Source: Pseudescherichia sp031979925 (GTDB taxonomy: Bacteria > Pseudomonadota > Gammaproteobacteria > Enterobacterales > Enterobacteriaceae). From it: DNA of 64,000 nt. A program made the position numbers and the translations under genes. Where the stretch lies: assembly GCF_031979925.1 (NCBI RefSeq), contig NZ_DALZFB010000010.1, forward strand, positions 62,001 to 126,000, written 5' to 3'. Of this stretch, positions 17,901-26,456 are shown in pieces. Positions within the stretch are counted from its first letter, which is position 1; each line of letters starts with the position of its first letter. Below the pieces are notes generated by a model. That model worked only from the letters and a program-made list of their open reading frames with translations. It made no database searches and was not told the DNA's origin.

Positions 17901-18040
17901 GCATGGTTGGCGGCCTGCTGGTGAGCCAGGTGCTGACCCTCTTTACCACGCCAGTGATCTACCTGCTGTTTGACCGTCTGGCCCTGCGGGTTCGCCACCG
18001 CTTCCCCCGCCGCGAAGAGCGTGAAGGGGAGGAGGCGTAA
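14906..18040 (+). CDS. mdtB: RND efflux pump subunit MdtB
   Basis: This 1044-residue inner-membrane proton-driven pump subunit works as an MdtB2-MdtC heterotrimer. It has the RND pattern: N-terminal helix, large periplasmic loop, a six-helix block with the proton-relay motif GFVVDDAIVVIENISRYIE, a second large loop, and a second helix block (LLIGIVKKNAIMMIDFAL). The start overlaps the mdtA stop (TGATG), giving translational coupling. A basic, proline-containing N-terminal stretch (MQVLPPRATGGPSR) precedes the canonical LFILRPVATTL. Confidence 0.97.
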   Translation: MQVLPPRATGGPSRLFILRPVATTLFMVAILLAGIIGYRFLPVSALPEVDYPTIQVVTLYPGASPDVMTSAVTAPLERQFGQMSGLKQMSSQSSGGASVVTLQFQLTLGLDVAEQEVQAAINAATNLLPSDLPNPPVYSKVNPADPPIMSLAVTSTAMPMTQVEDMVETRVAQKISQVSGVGLVTLSGGQRPAVRVKLNAQAIAALGLTSETVRTAINNNNVNSAKGSLDGPTRAVTLSANDQMQSAEDYRRLIIAYQNGAPIRLGDVATIEQGAENSWLGAWANKQQAIVMNVQRQPGANILSTADSIRTLLPQLTESLPKSVTVKVLSDRTTNIRASVSDTQFELMLAIALVVMIIYLFLRNVPATIIPAVAVPLSLVGTFAVMVFLDFSINNLTLMALTIATGFVVDDAIVVIENISRYIEKGEKPLAAALKGAGEIGFTIISLTFSLIAVLIPLLFMGDIVGRLFREFAVTLAVAILISAVVSLTLTPMMCARMLSHESLRKQNRFSRASERFFDRVIAAYGRGLTKVLNHPWLTFSVAVGALLLSVLLWVTIPKGFFPIQDNGIIQGTLQAPQSASFASMAERQRQVSDIVLKDPAVESLTAFVGVDGTNPSLNSARLQINLKPLDDRDDRVQAVIARLQQAVAKVPGVDLYLQPTQDLTIDTTVSRTQYQFTLQATTLEALSTWVPQLMSELQTLPQLADVSSDWQDKGLAAYVNVDRDSASRLGITMADVDNALYNAFGQRLISTIYTQANQYRVVLEHNTTATPGLAALDSIRLTSSDGGVVPLSAIAKVEERYTPLAINHLDQFPSTTISFNVQDGYALGDAVQAILDSEQNLSLPGDITTQFQGSSLAFQDALGSTVWLIVAAVVAMYIVLGVLYESFIHPITILSTLPTAGVGALLALMLAGSELDVIAIIGIILLIGIVKKNAIMMIDFALAAEREQGMSPREAIFQACLLRFRPILMTTLAALLGALPLMLSTGVGAELRRPLGIGMVGGLLVSQVLTLFTTPVIYLLFDRLALRVRHRFPRREEREGEEA

Positions 18041-21000
18041 GTGCAGTTTTTTGCCCTGTTCATTCACCGCCCGGTCGCCACCATCCTGATTTCGCTGGCG
18101 ATCACCCTGTGCGGTATTCTCGGCTTCCGCCTGCTGCCGGTAGCCCCGCTGCCGCAGGTGGATTACCCGGTGATCATGGTTAGCGCCTCTCTGCCGGGGG
18201 CCTCGCCGGAGACCATGGCCTCCTCGGTGGCGACGCCGCTGGAGCGCTCCCTCGGACGTATCGCCGGGGTCAATGAGATGACCTCCTCCAGCTCGCTGGG
18301 CAGCACGCGCATCATTCTGGAGTTCAAGTTCGATCGCGACATCAACGGCGCGGCGCGGGATGTGCAGGCGGCGATCAACGCCGCGCAAAGCCTGCTGCCG
18401 AGCGGAATGCCGAGCCGTCCGACCTATCGGAAAGCGAACCCGTCCGATGCGCCAATCATGATCCTGACGTTAACCTCGGATACCTACTCCCAGGGGCAGC
18501 TGTATGACTTCGCCTCGACGCAGCTGGCGCAGACCATCTCGCAAATAGACGGCGTCGGCGATGTCGACGTCGGCGGTAGCTCCCTGCCCGCCGTGCGTGT
18601 GTCGCTTAACCCGCAGGCGCTGTTCAACCAGGGCGTGTCGCTGGACGCCGTGCGCAGCGCGATTAATAACGCCAACGTGCGCAGGCCGCAGGGCGCTATC
18701 GAGGACGGCACCCACCGCTGGCAGCTGCAAACCAACGACGAGATCAAAACCGCCGAGGCCTACCAGCCGCTGATTGTCCACTATAGCAACGGGGCGGCGG
18801 TACGCCTCGGCGACGTCGCCAACGTCACCGATTCGGTGCAGGACGTGCGCAACGCCGGGATGACTAACGCCAAGCCAGCGATCCTGCTGATGATCCGTAA
18901 GCTGCCGGAAGCCAATATCATCCAGACGGTGGACAGCATCCGCGCCCGGCTGCCGGAGCTACAGGAGACGATCCCGGCGGCCATCGACCTACAGATCGCC
19001 CAGGACCGCTCCCCCACCATCCGCGCCTCGCTGGATGAGGTCGAGCACAGCCTGATCATCTCCGTGGCGCTGGTGATCCTGGTAGTCTTTCTCTTCCTGC
19101 GCTCGGGTCGGGCGACGTTGATCCCCGCAGTGGCGGTGCCCGTGTCGCTGATCGGCACCTTTGCCGCCATGTACCTGTGCGGCTTTAGCCTCAACAACCT
19201 CTCTCTGATGGCCCTGACCATCGCCACCGGCTTCGTGGTGGATGACGCCATCGTGGTGCTGGAGAATATCGCCCGTCATCTGGAGGCTGGAATGAAACCC
19301 CTCCAGGCGGCCTTACAGGGCACGCGGGAGGTGGGCTTTACCGTGCTCTCCATGAGCCTGTCGCTGGTGGCGGTCTTCCTGCCGCTGTTGCTGATGGACG
19401 GCCTGCCGGGCCGCCTGCTGCGGGAGTTTGCCGTCACGCTGTCGGTGGCGATCGGCATCTCGCTGGTGGTCTCCCTGACCCTGACACCGATGATGTGCGG
19501 CTGGCTGCTGAAGAGCGGCAAACCGAAAGCGCAAACCAGGGTGCGGGGCTTTGGCCGCCTGCTGCTGGGCCTCCAGCAGGGCTACGCTAAATCGCTGAAG
19601 TGGGTGCTGAACCATACCCGGATGGTGGGCGTGGTGCTGCTCGGCACCATCGCGCTCAACGTCTGGCTCTATATCGCCATCCCGAAAACCTTCTTCCCGG
19701 AGCAGGACACCGGCGTGCTGATGGGCGGCATCCAGGCCGATCAGAGCATCTCCTTCCAGGCGATGCGCGGCAAGCTGGCGGACTTTATGAAGATTATCCG
19801 TGACGATCCGGCGGTAGATAACGTCACTGGCTTTACCGGCGGCTCGCGGGTTAACAGCGGGATGATGTTTATCACCCTCAAGTCCCGCGACCAGCGCAGC
19901 GATAGCGCCCAGCAAGTCATCGACCGTCTGCGGGTTAAGCTGGCGAAAGAGCCGGGGGCTAATTTGTTCCTGATGGCGGTGCAGGATATCCGCGTCGGCG
20001 GTCGCCAGTCGAACGCCAGCTATCAGTACGCCCTGCTGTCGGACGATCTCAGCGACCTGCGCGAGTGGGAACCGAAGATCCGCAAGGCGTTCTCGGCCCT
20101 GCCCCAGCTGGCGGACGTTAACTCCGACCAGCAGGATAACGGTGCGGAGATGAACCTGATCTACGACCGGGAGACCATGTCCCGGCTGGGCATCAGCGTG
20201 CAGGACGCCAACGGTCTGCTGAATAACGCCTTCGGCCAGCGGCAGATCTCGACCATCTACGAGGCGCTCAACCAGTACAAGGTGGTGATGGAGGTCGATC
20301 CGCGTTACACCCAGGACATCAGCGCCCTGGACAAAATGTTTGTGATCAACAGCGAAGGCAAGCCGATCCCCCTCTCCTACTTCGCGAAGTGGCAGCCAGC
20401 TAACGCGCCGCTGTCGGTCAACCATCAGGGGCTTTCCGCCGCCTCGACCATCGCCTTTAACCTGCCGACCGGCGTCTCGCTGTCCGAAGCCAGCGAAGCG
20501 ATTGACCGGACGATGACCCAGCTGGGGGTGCCCTCCAGCGTGCGCGGCAGCTTTGCCGGGACCGCACAGGTCTTCCAGGATACCATGCGCTCCCAGCTGA
20601 TCCTGATCCTCGCGGCCATCGCTACGGTCTACATCGTGCTGGGCATTCTCTATGAGAGCTACGTGCATCCGCTGACCATTCTCTCTACGCTGCCCTCGGC
20701 GGGCGTGGGGGCGCTGCTGGCGCTGGAGCTGTTCGATGCCCCATTTAGCCTCATCGCCCTGATCGGAATTATGTTATTGATAGGTATCGTCAAGAAGAAC
20801 GCCATCATGATGGTCGACTTCGCCCTTGAGGCGCAGCGCACCGGCAACCTGACGCCGCAGGAGGCCATCTTCCAGGCCTGCCTGCTGCGCTTCAGGCCGA
20901 TCATGATGACCACCCTGGCGGCGCTGTTTGGCGCGCTGCCGCTGGTGCTGACCTCCGGCGACGGTTCCGAGCTGCGCCAGCCGCTCGGGATCACCATCGT

Positions 21001-21118
21001 TGGCGGCCTGGTGATGAGCCAGCTGCTGACGCTCTACACCACGCCGGTGGTCTATCTCTTCTTTGACCGGCTACGGCTGCGTTTCACCCGCAAGCGCCAG
21101 CCGCTATTGAGTGAGTAA
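18041..21118 (+). CDS. mdtC: RND efflux pump subunit MdtC
   Basis: MdtC is the second pump subunit of MdtABC and is 1025 residues long, equal to E. coli. It starts with GTG directly after the mdtB stop codon (no intergenic bases), with GGGGAGGAGG inside the end of mdtB as its ribosome-binding site. The start MQFFALFIHRPVATIL aligns with family starts. Family motifs include GFVVDDAIVVLENIARHLE and LLIGIVKKNAIMMVDFALEA. It is clearly paralogous to mdtB next to it. Envelope location: inner membrane with large periplasmic domains. Confidence 0.97.
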   Translation: MQFFALFIHRPVATILISLAITLCGILGFRLLPVAPLPQVDYPVIMVSASLPGASPETMASSVATPLERSLGRIAGVNEMTSSSSLGSTRIILEFKFDRDINGAARDVQAAINAAQSLLPSGMPSRPTYRKANPSDAPIMILTLTSDTYSQGQLYDFASTQLAQTISQIDGVGDVDVGGSSLPAVRVSLNPQALFNQGVSLDAVRSAINNANVRRPQGAIEDGTHRWQLQTNDEIKTAEAYQPLIVHYSNGAAVRLGDVANVTDSVQDVRNAGMTNAKPAILLMIRKLPEANIIQTVDSIRARLPELQETIPAAIDLQIAQDRSPTIRASLDEVEHSLIISVALVILVVFLFLRSGRATLIPAVAVPVSLIGTFAAMYLCGFSLNNLSLMALTIATGFVVDDAIVVLENIARHLEAGMKPLQAALQGTREVGFTVLSMSLSLVAVFLPLLLMDGLPGRLLREFAVTLSVAIGISLVVSLTLTPMMCGWLLKSGKPKAQTRVRGFGRLLLGLQQGYAKSLKWVLNHTRMVGVVLLGTIALNVWLYIAIPKTFFPEQDTGVLMGGIQADQSISFQAMRGKLADFMKIIRDDPAVDNVTGFTGGSRVNSGMMFITLKSRDQRSDSAQQVIDRLRVKLAKEPGANLFLMAVQDIRVGGRQSNASYQYALLSDDLSDLREWEPKIRKAFSALPQLADVNSDQQDNGAEMNLIYDRETMSRLGISVQDANGLLNNAFGQRQISTIYEALNQYKVVMEVDPRYTQDISALDKMFVINSEGKPIPLSYFAKWQPANAPLSVNHQGLSAASTIAFNLPTGVSLSEASEAIDRTMTQLGVPSSVRGSFAGTAQVFQDTMRSQLILILAAIATVYIVLGILYESYVHPLTILSTLPSAGVGALLALELFDAPFSLIALIGIMLLIGIVKKNAIMMVDFALEAQRTGNLTPQEAIFQACLLRFRPIMMTTLAALFGALPLVLTSGDGSELRQPLGITIVGGLVMSQLLTLYTTPVVYLFFDRLRLRFTRKRQPLLSE

Positions 21119-21138
21119 AGGGTAAAGAGGCAGGTGAG

Positions 21139-22554
21139 ATGACCGATCTTCCGAACCAGGTCCGCTGGCAGCTATGGATAGTGGCCTTCGGCTTTTTCAT
21201 GCAGGCGCTGGATACCACCATCGTCAACACCGCCCTGCCCTCGATGGCGCAGAGCCTCGGCGAAAGCCCGCTGCATATGCACATGGTCGTCGTGGCCTAC
21301 GTGCTGACGGTAGCGGTGATGCTCCCCGCCAGCGGCTGGCTGGCGGATAAGGTCGGGGTGCGCAACGTCTTCTTCACGGCAATTGTGCTCTTTACGCTGG
21401 GGTCGCTGTTCTGCGCTCAGGCCAGCACGCTGGACGGGCTGATCATGGCCCGTGTGTTGCAGGGCATCGGCGGCGCGATGATGGTGCCGGTGGGCAGGCT
21501 AACGGTGATGAAGATTGTTCCCCGGTCGCAGTATATGGCGGCGATGACCTTCGTCACCCTGCCGGGGCAGATCGGCCCGCTGCTCGGCCCGGCGCTGGGT
21601 GGGATTCTGGTGGAGTACGCCTCCTGGCACTGGATCTTCCTGATTAACCTGCCGGTGGGCATTGTGGGGGCGATTGCCACCCTCTGGCTGATGCCCAACT
21701 ACACCCTGCAAACCCGCCGCTTCGATATGCCCGGCTTTCTGCTGCTGGCCTTCGGCATGGCGGCGCTGACTCTCGCCCTCGACGGCCAGAAGGGGTTAGG
21801 CATCTCAACGCTTACTCTTATCGCGCTGGTCATCGCGGGCGTCATCGCGCTGGGTGTCTACCTGTGGCACGCCAGACGCAACGACGCGGCCCTCTTCCCC
21901 CTCGGCCTGTTCGGCACCCGCTCCTTCTCCCTGGGCCTGGCCGGCAGCTTTGCCGGGCGCATCGGCAGCGGCATGCTGCCCTTTATCACCCCGGTGTTTT
22001 TACAGATCGGCCTCGGCTTCTCGCCGTTCCACGCCGGGCTGATGATGATCCCGATGGTGCTGGGCAGCATGGGCATGAAGCGGATTGTGGTGCAGATCGT
22101 CAACCGCTTCGGCTACCGCCGGGTGCTGGTGGCCAGCACGCTAGGGCTGGCGCTGGTGAGCCTGCTGTTTATGGCAACGGCGCTGGCGGGCCTCTACTAT
22201 CTGCTGCCGGTGGTGCTTTTTGTGCAGGGGATGATCAACTCGATGCGCTTCTCGACCATGAACACCCTGACGCTAAAGGATCTGCCGGATGCGCAGGCCA
22301 GCAGCGGCAACAGCCTGCTGTCGATGGTCATGCAGCTCTCAATGAGCGTCGGCGTTACCGTCGCCGGGCTGCTGCTCGGCCTGTTTGGTCAGCAGCATCT
22401 GGCGACCGACAGCACGCTGGTGCATCACGTTTTCTTTTCCACCTATCTGTGCATGGCGGTGATTATCGCCCTGCCCGCGCTGGTCTTTGCCCGCGTGCCG
22501 AATGACGCCAGCACCAATGCCGTGATTGCCCGGCGCAAAAGGAGTTCACGATGA
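21139..22554 (+). CDS. mdtD: Major facilitator superfamily transporter MdtD
   Basis: MdtD is a 14-helix-type drug:H+ antiporter family protein (DHA2) of 471 residues, located in the inner membrane. Motif C-like (LPGQIGPLLGPALGG) and motif A-like (GWLADKVGVRNVF) sequences are visible. In E. coli its deletion does not reduce the resistance given by MdtABC, and citrate-related export has been proposed, so the role is uncertain. It starts 20 bases after mdtC with an AGAGGCAGG site, and its stop overlaps the baeS start by 4 bases. Confidence 0.94.
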   Translation: MTDLPNQVRWQLWIVAFGFFMQALDTTIVNTALPSMAQSLGESPLHMHMVVVAYVLTVAVMLPASGWLADKVGVRNVFFTAIVLFTLGSLFCAQASTLDGLIMARVLQGIGGAMMVPVGRLTVMKIVPRSQYMAAMTFVTLPGQIGPLLGPALGGILVEYASWHWIFLINLPVGIVGAIATLWLMPNYTLQTRRFDMPGFLLLAFGMAALTLALDGQKGLGISTLTLIALVIAGVIALGVYLWHARRNDAALFPLGLFGTRSFSLGLAGSFAGRIGSGMLPFITPVFLQIGLGFSPFHAGLMMIPMVLGSMGMKRIVVQIVNRFGYRRVLVASTLGLALVSLLFMATALAGLYYLLPVVLFVQGMINSMRFSTMNTLTLKDLPDAQASSGNSLLSMVMQLSMSVGVTVAGLLLGLFGQQHLATDSTLVHHVFFSTYLCMAVIIALPALVFARVPNDASTNAVIARRKRSSR

Positions 22555-23954
22555 AATTCTGGCGACCCGGTATTACCGGCAAGCTCTTTCTGGCGATCCT
22601 CGCCACCTGCATTGCGCTGCTAATCACCATGCACTGGGCGGTGCGGATCAGCTTTGAGCGCGGCTTTATCGACTACATCAAGCACGGCAACGAGCAGCGA
22701 TTACAGATGCTTGGCGACGCGCTGGGGGAGCAGTATGCGCTGCACGGCAACTGGCGTTTTCTGCGCAATAACGACCGCTTCGTCTTCCAGATCCTGCGCT
22801 CCTTTGAGCATGAAAGCGACGACGACCGGCCAGGTCCCGGCATGCCGCCTCACGGCTGGCGGACGCAGTTCTGGGTGACCGATCAGAGCGGCGACGTGCT
22901 GGTTGGCCCGCGCTCCCCGGTGCCCAAAGAGGGTACCCGGCGGGCGATAACGGTTAACGGTGCGGTGGTTGGCTCGGTCATCGCCTCCCCGGTGGAGCGG
23001 CTGACGCGCAACACCGATATCAACTTTGATCGTCAGCAGCGGCGCACTAGCTGGCTGATCGTCGGCCTTGCTACGCTGCTGGCGGCGCTGGCGACCTTCC
23101 CGCTGGCGCGCGGGCTGCTTGCGCCAGTGAAACGACTGGTAGAGGGAACCCACCGGCTGGCGGCTGGGGACTTCACCACCCGCGTGGCGACGTCCAGCCC
23201 GGATGAGCTGGGCAAGCTGGCCCAGGATTTTAACCAGCTCGCCAGTACGCTGGAGAAGAACCAGCAGATGCGCCGCGACTTTATGGCCGACATCTCCCAC
23301 GAGCTGCGTACCCCGCTGGCGGTGCTGCGCGGCGAGCTGGAGGCGATTCAGGACGGGGTGCGCCAGTTCACCCCCGAGTCGGTGGCATCACTGCAGGCCG
23401 AGGTGGGCACGTTGACCAAGCTGGTTGACGATCTGCATCAGCTCTCGATGTCCGACGAGGGGGCGCTGGCCTACCAGAAAGCCCCGATGGATGTGATAAC
23501 CCTGCTGGAGATTGCTGCCGGGGCGTTCCGGGAACGCTTCGTCAGTCGGGGACTAAGCCTTAACGTCTCGCTGCCGGAGAGCGCCATCGTGTTCGGCGAC
23601 CGCGACCGCCTGATGCAGCTCTTTAATAATCTGCTGGAGAACAGCCTGCGCTATACCGATGCCGGGGGCCAGCTGATGATTAGTGCGACCGTGAAGCCTG
23701 ATGCCATGGCGATGACCTTTGCCGATAGTGGTCCCGGCGTCAGCGACGAGCAGCTCAGCCGCCTGTTTGAGCGCTTCTACCGCACCGAAAGCTCGCGCAA
23801 CCGCGCCAGCGGCGGCTCCGGGCTGGGGCTGCCTATCTGCGTAAACATTGTTGAAGCCCACGGCGGAACCATCTACGCGGCCCATTCGCCTTTTGGCGGG
23901 GTTAGCATTACAGTTGAACTACCGCTGGAACGCGATTTACCGAGAGATGTATGA
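22551..23954 (+). CDS. baeS: Envelope-stress sensor histidine kinase BaeS
   Basis: BaeS senses envelope stress (for example indole, flavonoids, tungstate, misfolded pilins) and phosphorylates BaeR. The 467-residue protein has a first membrane helix (about 12-33), a periplasmic domain, a second helix (about 163-185), HAMP (about 185-240), a dimerisation domain with the phospho-acceptor H250 in DISHELRTPL, and an ATPase domain (NNLLENSLRYTDAGG; GSGLGLPICVNIVEAHGG). The start overlaps mdtD (ATGA) and the end overlaps baeR, so the two-component pair is made together with its own target pump. Confidence 0.97.
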   Translation: MKFWRPGITGKLFLAILATCIALLITMHWAVRISFERGFIDYIKHGNEQRLQMLGDALGEQYALHGNWRFLRNNDRFVFQILRSFEHESDDDRPGPGMPPHGWRTQFWVTDQSGDVLVGPRSPVPKEGTRRAITVNGAVVGSVIASPVERLTRNTDINFDRQQRRTSWLIVGLATLLAALATFPLARGLLAPVKRLVEGTHRLAAGDFTTRVATSSPDELGKLAQDFNQLASTLEKNQQMRRDFMADISHELRTPLAVLRGELEAIQDGVRQFTPESVASLQAEVGTLTKLVDDLHQLSMSDEGALAYQKAPMDVITLLEIAAGAFRERFVSRGLSLNVSLPESAIVFGDRDRLMQLFNNLLENSLRYTDAGGQLMISATVKPDAMAMTFADSGPGVSDEQLSRLFERFYRTESSRNRASGGSGLGLPICVNIVEAHGGTIYAAHSPFGGVSITVELPLERDLPRDV

Positions 23955-24673
23955 CTGAGTTACCGATTGACGAAAACACCCCGCGCATTTTAATCGTGGA
24001 AGATGAGCCGAAGCTGGGACAGCTGCTGGTGGACTATCTGCGGGCGGCGGGCTATGCCCCGACGCTGATTAACCACGGTGATAAGGTGCTGCCCTACGTG
24101 CGCCAGACGCCGCCGGACTTGATGCTGCTGGATCTGATGCTCCCCGGCACTGACGGCCTGACCCTGTGCCGGGAGATCCGCCGCTTCTCCGATCTGCCGA
24201 TTGTGATGGTGACCGCCAGAATTGAGGAGATCGATCGCCTGCTGGGGCTGGAGATTGGCGCTGATGACTACATCTGCAAGCCCTACAGCCCTCGGGAGGT
24301 GGTCGCGCGGGTGAAAACCATTCTGCGCCGCTGCAAGCCCCAGCGCGAGCTGAAAGAGCTGGATGCGGTCAGCCCGCTGATGATCGACGAGAGCCGCTTC
24401 CAGGCCAGCTGGCGCAGCAAGGCGCTGGATTTGACGCCCGCCGAGTTTCGCCTGCTGAAGACCCTCTCCGGCGAGCCGGGAAAGGTCTTCTCCCGCGAGC
24501 AGCTGCTGAACCATCTCTATGACGACTACCGGGTAGTGACCGACCGCACCATCGACAGCCACATCAAAAACCTGCGCCGCAAGCTGGAGGCGCTGGACGA
24601 GGAGCAGTCGTTTATCCGCGCGGTATACGGCGTTGGCTACCGCTGGGAGGCGGACGCCGGCCGAATGGCATAG
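23951..24673 (+). CDS. baeR: Envelope-stress response regulator BaeR
   Basis: BaeR is an OmpR-family activator of mdtABCD, acrD and spy. The receiver domain carries the acidic pair E-D-E near residue 17 and the phosphorylation site D61 (LMLLDLMLPGTDG), and the winged-helix DNA-binding domain ends in VYGVGYRWEADAG. Length (240) matches E. coli. It is the last gene of the operon; a REP palindrome follows. In E. coli yegP comes next, but here it is missing. Confidence 0.97.
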   Translation: MTELPIDENTPRILIVEDEPKLGQLLVDYLRAAGYAPTLINHGDKVLPYVRQTPPDLMLLDLMLPGTDGLTLCREIRRFSDLPIVMVTARIEEIDRLLGLEIGADDYICKPYSPREVVARVKTILRRCKPQRELKELDAVSPLMIDESRFQASWRSKALDLTPAEFRLLKTLSGEPGKVFSREQLLNHLYDDYRVVTDRTIDSHIKNLRRKLEALDEEQSFIRAVYGVGYRWEADAGRMA

Positions 24674-24686
24674 GTCGCACATTTAT

Positions 24687-24720
24687 GTAGGCCGGGTAAG
24701 GCGCAGCCGCCACCCGGCGC
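24687..24720. repeat. REP palindrome after baeR
   Basis: GTAGGCCGGGTAAGGCGCAG followed by CCGCCACCCGGCGC: same family as the copy upstream of mdtA, in the same orientation. It marks the end of the mdt-bae operon. Confidence 0.8.
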
Positions 24721-24831
24721 TTTACCTGCCTCCCCCGCAGCGCTATAATTCCCGCCCTTAAAACAGGGGATTACCCCCTGCCCGCCCACTGAACTGCGGC
24801 GGATCTGACCTGTCATCAGAACGAGAACATC

Positions 24832-26193
24832 ATGTTTAAACCGGAACTCCTCTCCCCGGCGGGAACGCTGAAAAATATGCGTTACGCCTTCGCCTATGGC
24901 GCGGATGCCGTCTACGCGGGCCAGCCCCGTTACTCCCTGCGGGTGCGCAATAACGAATTCAACCACGAGAATCTCCAGCTGGGGATCAACGAAGCCCATC
25001 AGCTTGGGAAAAAGTTCTACGTGGTGGTGAATATTGCGCCGCACAACGCCAAGCTGAAGACCTTTATCCGTGACTTAGCGCCGGTAGTGGCGATGGGACC
25101 TGATGCGCTGATCATGTCCGATCCTGGTTTAATCATGCTGGTGCGCGAGCACTTCCCGGAGATGGACATTCACCTCTCGGTACAGGCTAACGCCGTCAAC
25201 TGGGCGACGGTGAAGTTCTGGCAGCAGATGGGCCTGACCCGGGTGATCCTCTCCCGCGAGCTCTCCCTGGATGAGATTGCCGAGATCCGCCAGCAGGTAC
25301 CGGAGATGGAGCTTGAGATTTTCGTTCACGGCGCGCTGTGCATGGCCTACTCCGGCCGCTGCCTGCTCTCGGGCTACATCAACAAGCGCGATCCTAACCA
25401 GGGCACCTGCACCAACGCCTGCCGCTGGGAGTACAACGTGCAGGAGGGTAAAGAGGACGCCGTGGGTAATATTGTCCACGTCCACGAGCCGATCCCGGTG
25501 AAAAACGTCGAGCCAACGCTGGGTATTGGCGCGCCGACCGACAAAGTCTTTATGATTGAAGAGGCCCAGCGTCCTGGCGAGTACATGACCGCGTTTGAAG
25601 ATGAGCACGGCACCTACATCATGAACTCGAAGGATCTGCGCGCTATCGCCCACGTCGAACGCCTGACCCAGATGGGCGTGCACTCGCTGAAGATCGAGGG
25701 CCGCACCAAGTCGTTCTACTACTGCGCCCGTACCGCCCAGGTCTACCGCAAGGCGATTGACGACGCCGCCGCCGGTAAACCGTTCGATACCAGCCTGCTG
25801 GAGACCTTAGAGGGGCTGGCACACCGGGGCTACACCGAAGGCTTCCTGCGCCGCCATACCCATGACGACTACCAGAACTACGAGCAGGGCTACTCGATCT
25901 CCGAGCGTCAGCAGTTTGTTGGCGAGTTCACCGGCGAGCGCAACGGCGCGCTGGCGGCGGTGAAGGTGAAGAACAAGTTCACCCTCGGCGACAGCATGGA
26001 GCTGATGACCCCGCACGGCAACGTTAACTTTACGCTGGAGCATATGGAGAACGCCAAAGGCGAAGCGATGCCGGTTGCGCCGGGTGACGGCTACACCGTC
26101 TGGCTGCCGGTTCCGACTGATATGCAGCTGGAGTATGGCCTGCTGATGCGCAATTTCAACGGCCAGACGACGCGCAATCCGCACGCTGCTTAG
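24832..26193 (+). CDS. trhP: tRNA uridine-34 hydroxylase TrhP (YegQ), U32 family
   Basis: This 453-residue protein matches E. coli YegQ along its length. YegQ/TrhP introduces the prephenate-dependent hydroxyl that gives ho5U34, the precursor of cmo5U in tRNA anticodons. It belongs to peptidase family U32 by sequence but acts on tRNA. The start MFKPELLSPAGTLKNMRYAF and the cysteine set characteristic of the family (CMAYSGRCLLSG, GTCTNACRWEY and a later C in FYYCARTAQ) are present and probably bind an Fe-S cluster. It is monocistronic, between a REP element and cyaR. The gene was formerly annotated as a protease. Confidence 0.94.
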   Translation: MFKPELLSPAGTLKNMRYAFAYGADAVYAGQPRYSLRVRNNEFNHENLQLGINEAHQLGKKFYVVVNIAPHNAKLKTFIRDLAPVVAMGPDALIMSDPGLIMLVREHFPEMDIHLSVQANAVNWATVKFWQQMGLTRVILSRELSLDEIAEIRQQVPEMELEIFVHGALCMAYSGRCLLSGYINKRDPNQGTCTNACRWEYNVQEGKEDAVGNIVHVHEPIPVKNVEPTLGIGAPTDKVFMIEEAQRPGEYMTAFEDEHGTYIMNSKDLRAIAHVERLTQMGVHSLKIEGRTKSFYYCARTAQVYRKAIDDAAAGKPFDTSLLETLEGLAHRGYTEGFLRRHTHDDYQNYEQGYSISERQQFVGEFTGERNGALAAVKVKNKFTLGDSMELMTPHGNVNFTLEHMENAKGEAMPVAPGDGYTVWLPVPTDMQLEYGLLMRNFNGQTTRNPHAA

Positions 26194-26238
26194 CGCTCCA
26201 GTAGTTCAATTGGGTTATTTTTTCAACTGATATGAATC

Positions 26239-26254
26239 TTAGAATCGGATCACA
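26239..26254 (+). promoter_or_regulatory. CRP site of the cyaR promoter
   Basis: TTAGA-N6-TCACA: one perfect and one degenerate CRP half site. The centre (26246.5) is 41.5 bases upstream of the predicted first base of CyaR, exactly the class II position. CRP control of cyaR is established in E. coli and Salmonella. Confidence 0.7.
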
Positions 26255-26275
26255 TACCGTTTCGCTTGATAAGGG

Positions 26276-26281
26276 TATTAT
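26276..26281 (+). promoter_or_regulatory. -10 element of cyaR
   Basis: TATTAT lies 7 bases before the expected start of CyaR (26288). No good -35 is visible, as expected for a CRP-dependent class II promoter. Confidence 0.65.
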
Positions 26282-26287
26282 CTCCAG

Positions 26288-26375
26288 GCTGAAAAACATA
26301 ACCCATAAATGCTAGCTCTACCAGGAACCACCTCCTTGGCCTGTGTAATCTCCCTTACGCAGGCCTATTTTTTTT
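26288..26375 (+). ncRNA. cyaR: Small regulatory RNA CyaR
   Basis: The sequence is almost identical to enterobacterial CyaR (formerly RyeE), an Hfq-dependent sRNA of about 87 nt. It begins GCUGAAAAACAUAACCCAUA and contains the anti-Shine-Dalgarno seed ACCACCUCCUU, which in E. coli base-pairs with the ribosome-binding sites of ompX, luxS, nadE and yqaE mRNAs. It ends in an intrinsic terminator: stem GGCCTGTGTAA / TTACGCAGGCC with one G-U pair, followed by eight T (26367-26375). The position between trhP and yegS corresponds to the E. coli locus next to yegQ; the ogrK prophage remnant that follows in K-12 is absent here. Confidence 0.93.
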
Positions 26376-26456
26376 CATACCTTTCGGCCTCTTCTTACAC
26401 GCTCCAGTTCCGGCTAAGATACACTCTCTTCATTCTCTCTTTTTCAGGGTTTTAGG

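Noticed and set aside
19313..20668. A 451-codon open frame antisense to mdtC
   Set aside because: mdtC codes on the other strand over its full length; the antisense frame is rich in H, Q, R and has no domain.
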